NCBI GenBank assembly: GCA_023429345.1
Contig: JAEYVB010000446.1
Coordinates: 1-7,272 of the forward strand
DNA from: Planctomycetota bacterium
Lineage (GTDB): Bacteria > Planctomycetota > Phycisphaerae > Phycisphaerales > UBA1924
DNA: 7,272 bases
Direction: 5' to 3'
Position numbers and translations under genes: made by a program
The notes under the pieces: generated by a model
Seen by the model: only the letters and a program-made list of their open reading frames with translations
What the model was told of the DNA's origin: nothing
Databases searched by the model: none
In this document: in pieces, positions 1 to 6,754 of the stretch
Position numbering within the stretch: position 1 is the first letter of the stretch
Layout of the letters: the number at the start of each line of letters is the position of its first letter

Positions 1-573
1 CCCGGCACCCGCCTCCGGCTGAGGGAATCAACGCCGGGACGCACCCTGCTGGAGTTGCCCGTGGGTTCGATCCACGCCTCGATCATCGCGCCGCCCGGCG
101 TGTTCCTCGTAGACACGCCTTCGGCGCTAGCGATCGACCTCGGCTGCGAGTACACGCTCCACGTCGGCGAGCACGGCGGGTCGCGCCTTCATGTCATCGC
201 GGGCACGGTTCGGCTCGAGGGCCGCGGCCGGTTCGCCAACGTCCCGCACGGATACACCTGCGACACGCGGACCGAGACGGGGCCGGGCGTGCCGCTCGCC
301 GCGGATGCTCCCGGGGCGGTGCGCGACGGCGCGGAAGCGTTCGAGTACGGCAAGAATGGCGCGGTCGAGTATGCCCTCGAACACGCCCGCCGCGCCGACG
401 GGGTGACCCTCTGGCACCTGCTCCACCGGACGCAGGGCGAGCAGCGGGCGCGCGTTTTCGAGCGGCTGGCATCGCTCCACCCGCTCCCGTCGGGAGCAAC
501 CCGCGAAGGTGTGCTGCGCCTCGACGAGACGGAACTCGACCTTTGGTGGGACCAGTTGCTGTACGGGGACTAG
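1..573 (+). CDS. FecR-domain protein, C-terminal part (5' end outside window)
   Basis: The frame is open from the first base to the TAG at 571-573, giving 190 residues, so the gene begins upstream. A TTG at 55 could be read as a start, but the frame continues before it and the domain is already under way, so I treat the gene as partial. Residues about 15-75 look like the FecR fold: VGSIHASIIAPPGVFLVDTP, then ALAIDLGCEYTLHV and a strand pattern ending HVIAGTVRLEG. These proteins usually sense or transduce signals at the membrane, often beside an ECF sigma factor and with an N-terminal membrane helix; neither can be seen here. After the domain comes a second conserved block (residues 135-186: VTLWHLLHR, RVFERLASLHPLP, ATREGVLRLD, LDLWWDQL) that I remember from FecR-domain proteins of Planctomycetota, Acidobacteria and similar phyla but whose role I do not know. 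The gene is convergent with the minus-strand epimerase, with 3 nt between the stops. Confidence 0.75.
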   Translation, partial: PGTRLRLRESTPGRTLLELPVGSIHASIIAPPGVFLVDTPSALAIDLGCEYTLHVGEHGGSRLHVIAGTVRLEGRGRFANVPHGYTCDTRTETGPGVPLAADAPGAVRDGAEAFEYGKNGAVEYALEHARRADGVTLWHLLHRTQGEQRARVFERLASLHPLPSGATREGVLRLDETELDLWWDQLLYGD

Positions 574-576
574 CTC

Positions 577-1812
577 TCAGTCCGCGGGCGCGCGCACCGG
601 GCTTTCCTTCGGAGTCGACCGGAACGCCTCCAGCAGCTCCTTCTCGCGCTCCGGCGTCAGCCGACCCGCGGGCAGGACCTTCTCCTGGATGTCCGCCGGG
701 AGGTCCCGGTACCACTCGAGCGTCGCCCTCGCGGTATCCGAGAGCGGCCGGAATGTCAGGCCCGCCCTGACCGCCTTGCTCACATCGCGCTGGTGGAAGC
801 CCGCGGCCTCGCCCTCCTGCGGGATGTACAGCGGGAACTGGGCGAAGCCCAGGTCGTTCGATTCCGTGAACTCCTTGCCGAGGAAAACAAAGCTCGTCTC
901 TGCGCCGACGCCCTCGCGGATCTCCTCCACGAAGGCCAGCATCGGCATCGGCTGTCCCGTCACGTTGAAGACCCCGGTGATGTTCTGCTCGATGGTCCGG
1001 ATCGTGAAGTCGGCCAGGTCACGGACATCGACGACCTGGATGAGCGTCTCGGGCGTGCCGGGCACCGGCATGTCGCCGCCCGCGGCGATCCGCACCGGCC
1101 AGTACAGAAAACGCGCCGAGACATCGCGCGGGCCAACAATGAACCCGGGGCGCAGGATCGTCGCCCGCCCCGGCATCGCCTCCTCGACAGCCTTCTCGCA
1201 GAGCGCTTTCAGCGGCCCGTAGTACGCCCCCTGCGGGCCCATCGACTCGACGGTCGGGTCTTCCAGAGTGCCGAGCTCATCCTCCTCCGTCTTGCCGGGG
1301 TGCTCGTTGGACTTGTACACCGAGAGCGTGGAGATGAAGACATAGTTCTTCACGTTCGGCGCCAGAAGCTCCGCCGAGGCCCCCACCATCCTCGGGTAGT
1401 AGCCGCTGGTGTCGATCACCGCGTCGAACGTCCTGCCCTCGAGCTGCGAAAGGCCCTTGGGAGAGTTGGGGTCGGGCTTGCGCTGGTCCTCCGGCAGGCC
1501 CGCCAGCCGGCGATCGTCCGCGGTCTTCTCCGGGTCGCGGTTCCCGATCAGCACCTCGACGCCTTCCGGGATGAGCGACGGCCGCCCCCCGGCCTGGCGC
1601 CGCTCTTCGGTCCGCCCGCTGTTGAACAGCGTCACCCGGTGGCCGCTCGCCAGGGCCGATTCCATGCATGCCGGCCCGAGGAAGCCGGTGCCCCCCAGGA
1701 TCAGGATGTGGAGCTTTCTGGAACCCGCCCCCTCCGGCTGGCCCGCCAGCGCCGGGAGCGCCCCCAGAAGGACGGCGGAGGTCATGACAAACGCTCGGCG
1801 AAAGGTGCGCAC
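577..1812 (-). CDS. Tat-exported NAD(P)-dependent epimerase/dehydratase family protein
   Basis: This 411-residue protein belongs to the extended short-chain dehydrogenase (Rossmann) superfamily. The nucleotide-binding loop is GGTGFLG (residues 40-46). An Asp/Ser strand pair follows (DAVIDTSGYY about 130-139; YVFISTLSVY about 157-166), and the catalytic YxxxK is Y198-GPL-K202. LRPGFIVGPRD (220-230) and VVDVRDLADF (260-269) are typical of NAD-dependent epimerases. I chose the GTG start at 1812 because a GGAG lies 6 nt upstream (1819-1822) and because it supplies a full twin-arginine signal: MRTFRRAFV, then a hydrophobic run, then an ALA|G cleavage site after residue 23. The next ATG (1785) would cut the RR motif off. 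The frame stays open upstream to 1989, but that stretch has no domain content. The substrate is unknown; sugar-nucleotide epimerase, reductase and CSP41-like proteins are all possible. It follows metH on the same strand after 220 nt, so co-transcription is uncertain. Fold confidence is high and specific function low. Confidence 0.86.
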   Translation of the reverse strand: MRTFRRAFVMTSAVLLGALPALAGQPEGAGSRKLHILILGGTGFLGPACMESALASGHRVTLFNSGRTEERRQAGGRPSLIPEGVEVLIGNRDPEKTADDRRLAGLPEDQRKPDPNSPKGLSQLEGRTFDAVIDTSGYYPRMVGASAELLAPNVKNYVFISTLSVYKSNEHPGKTEEDELGTLEDPTVESMGPQGAYYGPLKALCEKAVEEAMPGRATILRPGFIVGPRDVSARFLYWPVRIAAGGDMPVPGTPETLIQVVDVRDLADFTIRTIEQNITGVFNVTGQPMPMLAFVEEIREGVGAETSFVFLGKEFTESNDLGFAQFPLYIPQEGEAAGFHQRDVSKAVRAGLTFRPLSDTARATLEWYRDLPADIQEKVLPAGRLTPEREKELLEAFRSTPKESPVRAPAD

Positions 1813-2032
1813 GGGTGGCTCCAAAGCTGTCGCCGTTCCGCTGGGACGGCGGGGGAAGAAGATGCGCCGGGGGCCCGGCCCCGTCGCCTGTGAGGGTCGA
1901 TTATCGGCCCAGGAACGTGGCCGCGCCCTTTGGGCGTCCGGTGGGCCCGTGGTAATCGAGGGCCGCGGCCACGGCCGCCGCGAACGCACGGAGAAGGAGA
2001 CCGCCGCATGAGCCGCTGCCCCCTGATCGCGC
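1813..2032. other. Intergenic region between metH stop and epimerase start
   Basis: These 220 nt hold no convincing gene. On the minus strand there is a GATAAT at 1900-1905 that resembles a -10 box, but no -35-like hexamer sits 16-19 nt upstream of it. There is a short 5-bp hairpin (CGCCC/GGGCG, 1924-1936, loop TTT) and a GGCCGCGGCC palindrome (1961-1970); neither is followed by a T-run on the minus strand, so I see no intrinsic terminator for metH. The region could carry a weak promoter for the epimerase gene, or simply be read through from metH. Confidence 0.4.
1819..1822 (-). promoter_or_regulatory. Ribosome binding site (GGAG) of the epimerase gene
   Basis: On the minus strand GGAG is followed by a 6-nt spacer and then GTG at 1812. 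This spacing is normal and decides the start in favour of the GTG, which includes the twin-arginine motif, over the ATG 27 nt further in. Confidence 0.65.
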
Positions 2033-5000
2033 TCACACGTTGAAGTACTTCGCCTCCGGATGGTGCACGATGATCGCGCTCGTGCTCTGCTCGGGGTCGA
2101 TCTGCCAGTTCTCCGTGAGGGCGCAGCCGATCCGCTCAGGCTCCAGGAGCTTGAAAAGCTTCTCCTGGTCGCTCATCTCCGGGCACGCGGGGTACCCGAA
2201 CGAGTAGCGGCTGCCGCGGTACTTCTGCGTGAATAGGTCCTTGATCCGCGGCGAGTCTTCGCCCGAGATCCCGAGCTCCTGCCGCATCCGCTTGTGCCAG
2301 AACTCCGCCAGCGCCTCGGCCGACTCAACCCCCATGCCGTGCAGGTAGAGGTACTCGGTGTAATCGTTCTTCGCGAACAGCGCCCGCGCGGCCTCCCCGA
2401 CCCGCGGCCCCATGGTGACGCACGACATCCCGATGACATCCACCTCCCCCGACTCGACCGGGCGGAAGAAGTCCGAAATGCACAGCGCCTTCGAGCCCGC
2501 CTGCCGCGGGAACGTGAACCGCAGCCGCTCAATGCGGGACTCCGGCCCCTCCCAGATGATGAGGTCGTCGCCCTCGGCGTTGCACGGGAAATAGCCGTAC
2601 ACCACCGCCGGACGCAGGATCCCCTCTGCCTTGCAGACCCGCTTCATGCGCTCGAACACGGGCTGGATCCGGTCCTCCAGGAAGGCCGCGTACTCCGCGT
2701 CCGACATCGCCCCCTTCTTCGCCCCCCACTGCCCGCGGAAGAGCGCCACAGGATTGATGAACGGGTAGATGTCGTCCAGGTCGAGCTGGTCCCCGGCGAT
2801 GATCCGCGAGCCCCAGAACGGCGCTGCGGGGATCGCGACCGACGCCGAGACCGCCGAACGCGCCGGCGCCGTGGCCGCCGATGCCGCCGCCCTCGGGCCC
2901 CCGCCGCCGTTGGCCGCGGCCAGCTTCTCGATCCGCGAACGGTTGATGGTCTCCTCGGCCGCGGACCGCTTGGCGAGCCGCTCCCGGATCTCCTGATCCA
3001 GGACGGCGGTCTGGCCGCGGACCAGGTGGTCCATCACGCGCAGCCCGTCGAAGGCGTCCTTGCCGTACAGGCAGTTCCCCTTGTACGTGGACCGCAGGTG
3101 GCTCTCGCAGTAGTGCCGGGTGAGCGCAGCGCCGCCGAGCAGCACCGGCGGGTTGAGCCCCGACTCGTTCAGCTCCTTGAGGTTGTCCTCCATCACGTTC
3201 ACCGACTTGACCAGGAGCCCGGACATGCCGATGGCGTCGGCCTTGTGCTCCCGCCAGGCCTTAATGATGTCCGCGATGGGCTGCTTGATCCCGAGGTTCA
3301 CCACGCGGTAGCCGTTGTTGCTGAGGATGATGTCCACCAGGTTCTTGCCGATGTCGTGAACATCCCCCTTCACCGTCGCCAGCACGATCGTGCCCTTGCC
3401 CGCCCCGTCCCCCTTCTTCTCCATGTGCGGCTCGAGGTGCGCCACGGCCATCTTCATGACCTCGGCCGACTGGAGCACGAAGGGGAGCTGCATCTGCCCC
3501 GAGCCGAAGCGCTCGCCGACCGTCTTCATGCCGTCGAGGAGGTGATCGTTGATGATGTCGAGCGCCGAGTACTTTGCCAGCGCCTCGTCGAGCGTCGCGC
3601 CGAGCGCCTCCTTCTCGCCGTCGATAATGTGGTGGCGCAGCCGCTCCTCCAGCGTGAGGACCCGGGCCTCCCGCGTCGCCACCGCCCCCTCATCCCCCGA
3701 GAAAAGCGATATGAAGTGCTGGAGCGGGTCCGCCGCCCGGTCGTCCAGCCCCCCGCCCCGCCGGTCGTAGATGACATCCAGCGCCGCCCGCCACTGCTCC
3801 TCCGGGATCCGCGACTCCGGCAGGATCTTGCTGAAGTGCAGGATCGCGCTCGTCAGCCCGGCGCCGATCAGCTCGTGCAGGAAGACCGAGTTGAGCACCA
3901 CCCGCGCGGCTGGCTTCAGCCCGAACGAGACGTTCGAGAGCCCCACCGTCGTCTGGCATTCCGGGAACCGCGCCGCGATCCGCCGAACGCCCTCGATCGT
4001 CTCCAGTCCGCTCCGGCGGTCGGACTCCATGCCCGTCGAGACGGGGAGCACCAGCGGGTCGAACAGGAGGTCCTCCGGCGGCAGCCCGTGGAGCCGCGTC
4101 GCCCGCTCGTACGCCCGCTCCGCGATCGCCAGCTTCCGGTCCGCGGTGCGGGCCATCGACGCCTCCCGGTCCTCGTCGATGCTGCCGATCACCAGCGCCG
4201 CCCCGTACGTCTTCGCCAGCCGGCACACCTCGTCGAACTTCGCCTCCCCGTCCTCGAAGTTCGCGCTATTGATGATGCACTTGCCCGGCGCGTGCCGCAG
4301 CCCCGCCTCGATCGTCGCGAGCTGCGTCGAATCGAGCATCAGCGGCACGTTGACCTGCCGCACCACCCGGGACACCACCTCCGCCATGTCCCGCGCGTTG
4401 TCGCGCCCGGCGTAGTCGACGTTCACATCGAGCACGTGGGCGCCCTCGTGACGCACCTGCTCCCGCGCCAGCGAGACGATCCCGTCGAAATCCTCCGCCT
4501 CCAGGAGCCGCTTGAACGCCCGCGACCCCGACGAGTTCATCCGCTCGCCGATGATCAGGATCGACGTGTCCTGCCGGTAGTCCGTGTGCGAGTACAGCGA
4601 GGTGACACCCGCCCTGGGCGCCGCCGCCGCCGCCGGCTCCCGCGCCGGCCCCGCCGCGTCCAGCACCGCGCGCAGCTGCGCGATGTGCTCGGGCGTCGTG
4701 CCGCAGCAGCCCCCCACGATGCGCACCCCGTCCCGCTCGACGAACTTCCGCATCGACTCCGCGAACGGACCCGGACGCAGCGGGTACTCCGTCCGGCCCT
4801 CCACCAGCACCGGCAGCCCGGCGTTGGGCATCACGCTCACCGCCCGCCGCCCCAGCCCCGGGAACGCCGCGCACCCCATCCGAGGCCAGTTCTCGCACAA
4901 CCAGTGGATGTGCTCCGCCATCTCCGCCGGGCCCGTCGCGCAGTTCAGACCCAGCGACACGATCGGGTACTGCGCCAGCGCCGTCGCCGCCGCCGCGATC

Positions 5001-5623
5001 TCCGTCCCCAGCAGCATCGTCCCCGTCGTCTCGATCGTCACCGACACCATGATCGGGACCTCGAGCGGCGACTTCCCACGCTCCGCCAGCGCCGCCAGCA
5101 CCGCGTTGATCGCGCACTTCACCTGCAGCAGGTCCTGGCAGGTCTCGATGATCAGCACATCCGCCCCGCCGTCCACCAGCCCCAGCGCCTGCTCCCGGTA
5201 CGAGCCCAGCATCGCATCCCACGTCGTGTTCGCCAGCGTGATCAGCTTCGAGCCCGGCCCCATCGACCCCGCCACAAACCGCGGCCGCTCCGGCGTCGAG
5301 TACTTCTCCGCCGCCGCCCGCGCCACCCGCGCCCCCAGCCTGTTCAGCTCGTACGCCTCCCCCTCGATCCCGAACTCCGCCAGCACCAGCCGGTTGGCCC
5401 CGAACGTGTCCGTCTCCACCACATCCGCGCCCGCGGCCAGGAACGACTCGTGGATGCTCTGGATCACATCCGGACGGGTCCGGACCAGGATGTCCGTGCA
5501 GTTCTCGCACCCGCAGTAATCGCTATGGACATCGAGGTCGTGATTGTGGATCGAGGTGCCCATCGCCCCGTCAAACAGGAGCGTGCGGCGGGCCAAGGCG
5601 TGAAGGAACGGGCTGGTGGACAT
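2033..5623 (-). CDS. metH: Cobalamin-dependent methionine synthase
   Basis: This 1196-residue enzyme (EC 2.1.1.13) transfers a methyl group from 5-methyltetrahydrofolate to homocysteine through cobalamin, in the cytosol. All modules are present in the usual order and the length is normal. The homocysteine domain (about 1-325) has the opening LLFDGAMGTS and the zinc ligands C228 (GLNCATGP) and C306-C307 (GGCCGTTPEH). The pterin/folate domain (about 350-625) has IIGERMNSSGS, LDVNVDYAGRD and GLSNVSFGL. The B12 cap (about 655-740) leads into the cobalamin domain with DVHDIGK, whose H756 is the lower cobalt ligand, followed by SGLLVKS and GGAAL. An Ala/Gly-rich linker (about 903-935) precedes the activation domain (940-1196), with YFPCNAEGDD and the SAM-binding RGSRYSFGYPACP, needed for reductive reactivation by SAM and a flavodoxin-type donor. 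The ATG at 5623 gives the family's normal N-terminus. The longer frame to 5728 runs through the rpmE terminator and is rejected. There is no Shine-Dalgarno sequence before the ATG. Confidence 0.98.
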   Translation of the reverse strand: MSTSPFLHALARRTLLFDGAMGTSIHNHDLDVHSDYCGCENCTDILVRTRPDVIQSIHESFLAAGADVVETDTFGANRLVLAEFGIEGEAYELNRLGARVARAAAEKYSTPERPRFVAGSMGPGSKLITLANTTWDAMLGSYREQALGLVDGGADVLIIETCQDLLQVKCAINAVLAALAERGKSPLEVPIMVSVTIETTGTMLLGTEIAAAATALAQYPIVSLGLNCATGPAEMAEHIHWLCENWPRMGCAAFPGLGRRAVSVMPNAGLPVLVEGRTEYPLRPGPFAESMRKFVERDGVRIVGGCCGTTPEHIAQLRAVLDAAGPAREPAAAAAPRAGVTSLYSHTDYRQDTSILIIGERMNSSGSRAFKRLLEAEDFDGIVSLAREQVRHEGAHVLDVNVDYAGRDNARDMAEVVSRVVRQVNVPLMLDSTQLATIEAGLRHAPGKCIINSANFEDGEAKFDEVCRLAKTYGAALVIGSIDEDREASMARTADRKLAIAERAYERATRLHGLPPEDLLFDPLVLPVSTGMESDRRSGLETIEGVRRIAARFPECQTTVGLSNVSFGLKPAARVVLNSVFLHELIGAGLTSAILHFSKILPESRIPEEQWRAALDVIYDRRGGGLDDRAADPLQHFISLFSGDEGAVATREARVLTLEERLRHHIIDGEKEALGATLDEALAKYSALDIINDHLLDGMKTVGERFGSGQMQLPFVLQSAEVMKMAVAHLEPHMEKKGDGAGKGTIVLATVKGDVHDIGKNLVDIILSNNGYRVVNLGIKQPIADIIKAWREHKADAIGMSGLLVKSVNVMEDNLKELNESGLNPPVLLGGAALTRHYCESHLRSTYKGNCLYGKDAFDGLRVMDHLVRGQTAVLDQEIRERLAKRSAAEETINRSRIEKLAAANGGGGPRAAASAATAPARSAVSASVAIPAAPFWGSRIIAGDQLDLDDIYPFINPVALFRGQWGAKKGAMSDAEYAAFLEDRIQPVFERMKRVCKAEGILRPAVVYGYFPCNAEGDDLIIWEGPESRIERLRFTFPRQAGSKALCISDFFRPVESGEVDVIGMSCVTMGPRVGEAARALFAKNDYTEYLYLHGMGVESAEALAEFWHKRMRQELGISGEDSPRIKDLFTQKYRGSRYSFGYPACPEMSDQEKLFKLLEPERIGCALTENWQIDPEQSTSAIIVHHPEAKYFNV

Positions 5624-5632
5624 AGTGCGGCC

Positions 5633-5638
5633 AGTATA
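5633..5638 (-). promoter_or_regulatory. Possible -10 box of the metH promoter
   Basis: TATACT on the minus strand matches the bacterial -10 consensus TATAAT at 5 of 6 positions. Its 3' end lies 9 nt before the metH ATG, so transcription would start at or within a few bases of the start codon. The hexamer at the matching -35 position (TATCCA with a 17-nt spacer) is poor. The box overlaps the edge of the inverted repeat at 5637-5661, which fits a regulated promoter. It is placed by eye and is not proven. Confidence 0.4.
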
Positions 5639-5661
5639 TCCATTCAGCGGATGAATGGATA
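5637..5661. promoter_or_regulatory. Perfect 10-bp inverted repeat upstream of metH, candidate operator
   Basis: The plus strand reads TATCCATTCA, a 5-nt spacer (GCGGA), then TGAATGGATA: two 10-bp arms that are exact reverse complements. The repeat ends 13 nt before the metH ATG, fills the space just upstream of the possible -10 box, and lies after the rpmE terminator, so it belongs to metH. The position and symmetry are those of a dimeric repressor's operator. A T-N11-A core (TTCA-N5-TGAA), the general LysR-type spacing, is also present. It is not the MetR pattern (TGAA-N5-TTCA), and it does not resemble the MetJ box. As RNA it could fold, but no T-run follows, so a terminator is unlikely. 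Confidence 0.6.
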
Positions 5662-5680
5662 GAACGAGGATGGGCCCCAT

Positions 5681-5704
5681 AAAAAACCCGGCCGCAAGGC
5701 CGGG
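5681..5704 (-). terminator. Rho-independent terminator of rpmE
   Basis: On the minus strand a perfect 7-bp GC stem (CCCGGCC / GGCCGGG) with a TTGC loop is followed at once by six T residues. It begins 34 nt after the rpmE stop codon and ends 57 nt before the metH start, so it separates the two transcription units. Confidence 0.88.
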
Positions 5705-5738
5705 CTGGGGATTGCAGGTTCGGGACAAAGCCCGTTGA

Positions 5739-5996
5739 TCAGGCCTTCTTCTCGGCCTCGGGAGCCTTGCCGCCCTTGGCCTTGGGCTGGAAGTAGTTGC
5801 CCTGGAACTTCCGCTGGAACTTCTCGACGCGCCCGGCCGAGTCCACGAAGGTCTGCTTGCCGGTGAAGAACGGGTGCGAACCGGACCACACTTCCACGTG
5901 GAGCTCCGGAACGGTGGCCCCGGTGGTCATGACGACCTGCCCGTTGTGGAAGACCTTGCAGGAGGGGTAGTAGGTGGGATGGATGTCGCTCTTCAT
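5739..5996 (-). CDS. rpmE: Ribosomal protein bL31, zinc-ligand-free form
   Basis: This 85-residue protein of the large ribosomal subunit bridges toward the small subunit in the assembled ribosome. It opens MKSDIHPTYY and carries the family signature SHPFFTGKQTFVDSAGRVEKF (residues 40-60). It has the length and lack of insertion of the ordinary (type A) L31, plus a basic, Lys/Ala-rich tail. Aligned without gaps to E. coli L31 from memory, the four zinc cysteines (16, 18, 37, 40) are F16, N18, W37 and S40 here, so it should not bind zinc; the only cysteine, C13, is not at a ligand position. I chose the ATG at 5996 because it gives the standard N-terminus and has GGAG 7 nt upstream (6004-6007). 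The frame is open 60 nt further up, but that extension is not part of the family. The gene ends in its own terminator. Confidence 0.95.
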   Translation of the reverse strand: MKSDIHPTYYPSCKVFHNGQVVMTTGATVPELHVEVWSGSHPFFTGKQTFVDSAGRVEKFQRKFQGNYFQPKAKGGKAPEAEKKA

Positions 5997-6003
5997 GGCC
6001 TGG

Positions 6004-6007
6004 CTCC
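6004..6007 (-). promoter_or_regulatory. Ribosome binding site (GGAG) of rpmE
   Basis: GGAG on the minus strand stands 7 nt before the ATG at 5996. It supports the short L31 start over the upstream in-frame ATG at 6056. It also shows that this genome uses Shine-Dalgarno sequences, in contrast to metH next to it. Confidence 0.65.
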
Positions 6008-6079
6008 AAAAATCGTGGGCCGGAATAGTAGGCCGGGCAGAGGGGGCCGGGGACACGCCTGCCGCAATCAGGCCCCCAG

Positions 6080-6754
6080 TCAGGCCTCGCTCAGGGCCAC
6101 GCTCTGGACCCCCTCCAGGCCGTTCAGGGCCGCCAGAAGGCCCGAAACATCGGCGCCGGGATGCGGGGCGATCGCGTACGTCTTGTCAAACGCGGCCCCT
6201 TGGCGTGCCGTCATGATCCCGGTCAGCCGGGCCGCCCCCGTGTGGGCCGCGAGCACGGGTGCCAGGTGCGATTCCGCCAGCCACGCGGCCCCCACCCGCA
6301 CCGTCAGCGTGTACGCCGAGGCCGCCGCTGCCGCCGGGGCGGCCCCCCGGGGCCGGAACAGGAACGCGGCCGCGGCCACGATCGGGATCCCGACCAGCGG
6401 AACCGCCAGCGACCCGCCGCCCAGGGCCATCCCGACGGTCACCGCGAAGATGACAAACGCCGTGTCTCGCGTGTCCTCGACCACCGTCCGGAACCGCACG
6501 ATCGCCAGCGCGCCCACTAGCGAGAACGCCCGGGCGATGTTGTCCCCGATGATCAGCGTGACCATCGCGATGAGGACGGTCAGCATCACCATCGTCGCCA
6601 GCATCGCGGGCTGGTTCGCCGTGCGCAGCCTCGTCAGGCGGTAGATGCCCGCGATGATGCAGCCGAGCGCCAGGGCGATCAGCAGCCGGGCCGCGATCGT
6701 CGTGGCGCTGAGTTGGACCTCGTTCTCGAACGTGCTTTGCAGCCACTCAGGCAC
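6080..6754 (-). CDS. DUF4956 family membrane protein
   Basis: This 224-residue protein has four predicted membrane segments (about 19-40, 49-69, 98-112 and 116-133). Between the second and third lies the family's signature, ARAFSLVGALAIVRFRT (74-90), followed by VVEDTRDTAF. A soluble C-terminal domain (about 145-224, alternating strands and helices) follows an Ala-rich linker and probably faces the cytoplasm. The signature and hydropathy match DUF4956. Members of this family, whose biochemical role is not established as far as I know, are often encoded next to VTC-domain proteins, as here. It starts with GTG at 6754, overlapping the last 8 nt of the VTC gene, so translation is probably coupled; no strong Shine-Dalgarno sequence precedes it. 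After the stop (6080-6082) there is only a 5-bp GCCTG/CAGGC hairpin (6057-6073) without a T-run. Confidence 0.9.
   Translation of the reverse strand: MPEWLQSTFENEVQLSATTIAARLLIALALGCIIAGIYRLTRLRTANQPAMLATMVMLTVLIAMVTLIIGDNIARAFSLVGALAIVRFRTVVEDTRDTAFVIFAVTVGMALGGGSLAVPLVGIPIVAAAAFLFRPRGAAPAAAAASAYTLTVRVGAAWLAESHLAPVLAAHTGAARLTGIMTARQGAAFDKTYAIAPHPGADVSGLLAALNGLEGVQSVALSEA

Noticed and set aside
793..1893. 366-codon open frame on the plus strand, opposite the epimerase gene
   Set aside because: It has the same compositional artefact (Arg/Leu/His-rich, no motifs), while the minus-strand frame carries intact Rossmann and YxxxK motifs.
1813..1989. 59-residue N-terminal extension of the epimerase from the ATG at 1989
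   Set aside because: The extension is Arg/Pro-rich, has no recognisable domain and would bury the twin-arginine signal inside the protein. The GTG at 1812 has a good ribosome binding site.
2294..5662. 1122-codon open frame on the plus strand, opposite metH
   Set aside because: It is a shadow of metH: GC-rich codons rarely make stops on the opposite strand. Its translation is dominated by Arg, Pro, His and Val with no domain pattern, while the minus strand encodes a full MetH.
5624..5728. 35-residue N-terminal extension of MetH starting at 5728
   Set aside because: It runs through the rpmE terminator and the inverted repeat, and adds residues not found in the family. The ATG at 5623 gives the normal MetH beginning.
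5624..5738. Riboswitch (SAM, SAH or B12) in front of metH
   Set aside because: Only 115 nt separate rpmE and metH, and the first half is the rpmE terminator. The rest has one AT-rich inverted repeat, with no pseudoknot or aptamer-like conserved core.
6057..6073. Terminator after the DUF4956 gene
   Set aside because: There is only a 5-bp stem (GCCTG/CAGGC) with a 7-nt loop and no following T-run.
5997..6079. Promoter for rpmE using TACTAT (6025-6030, minus strand) as -10
   Set aside because: It matches the -10 consensus at only 4 of 6 positions and has no -35-like hexamer upstream. A promoter is plausible here, but this one cannot be supported.
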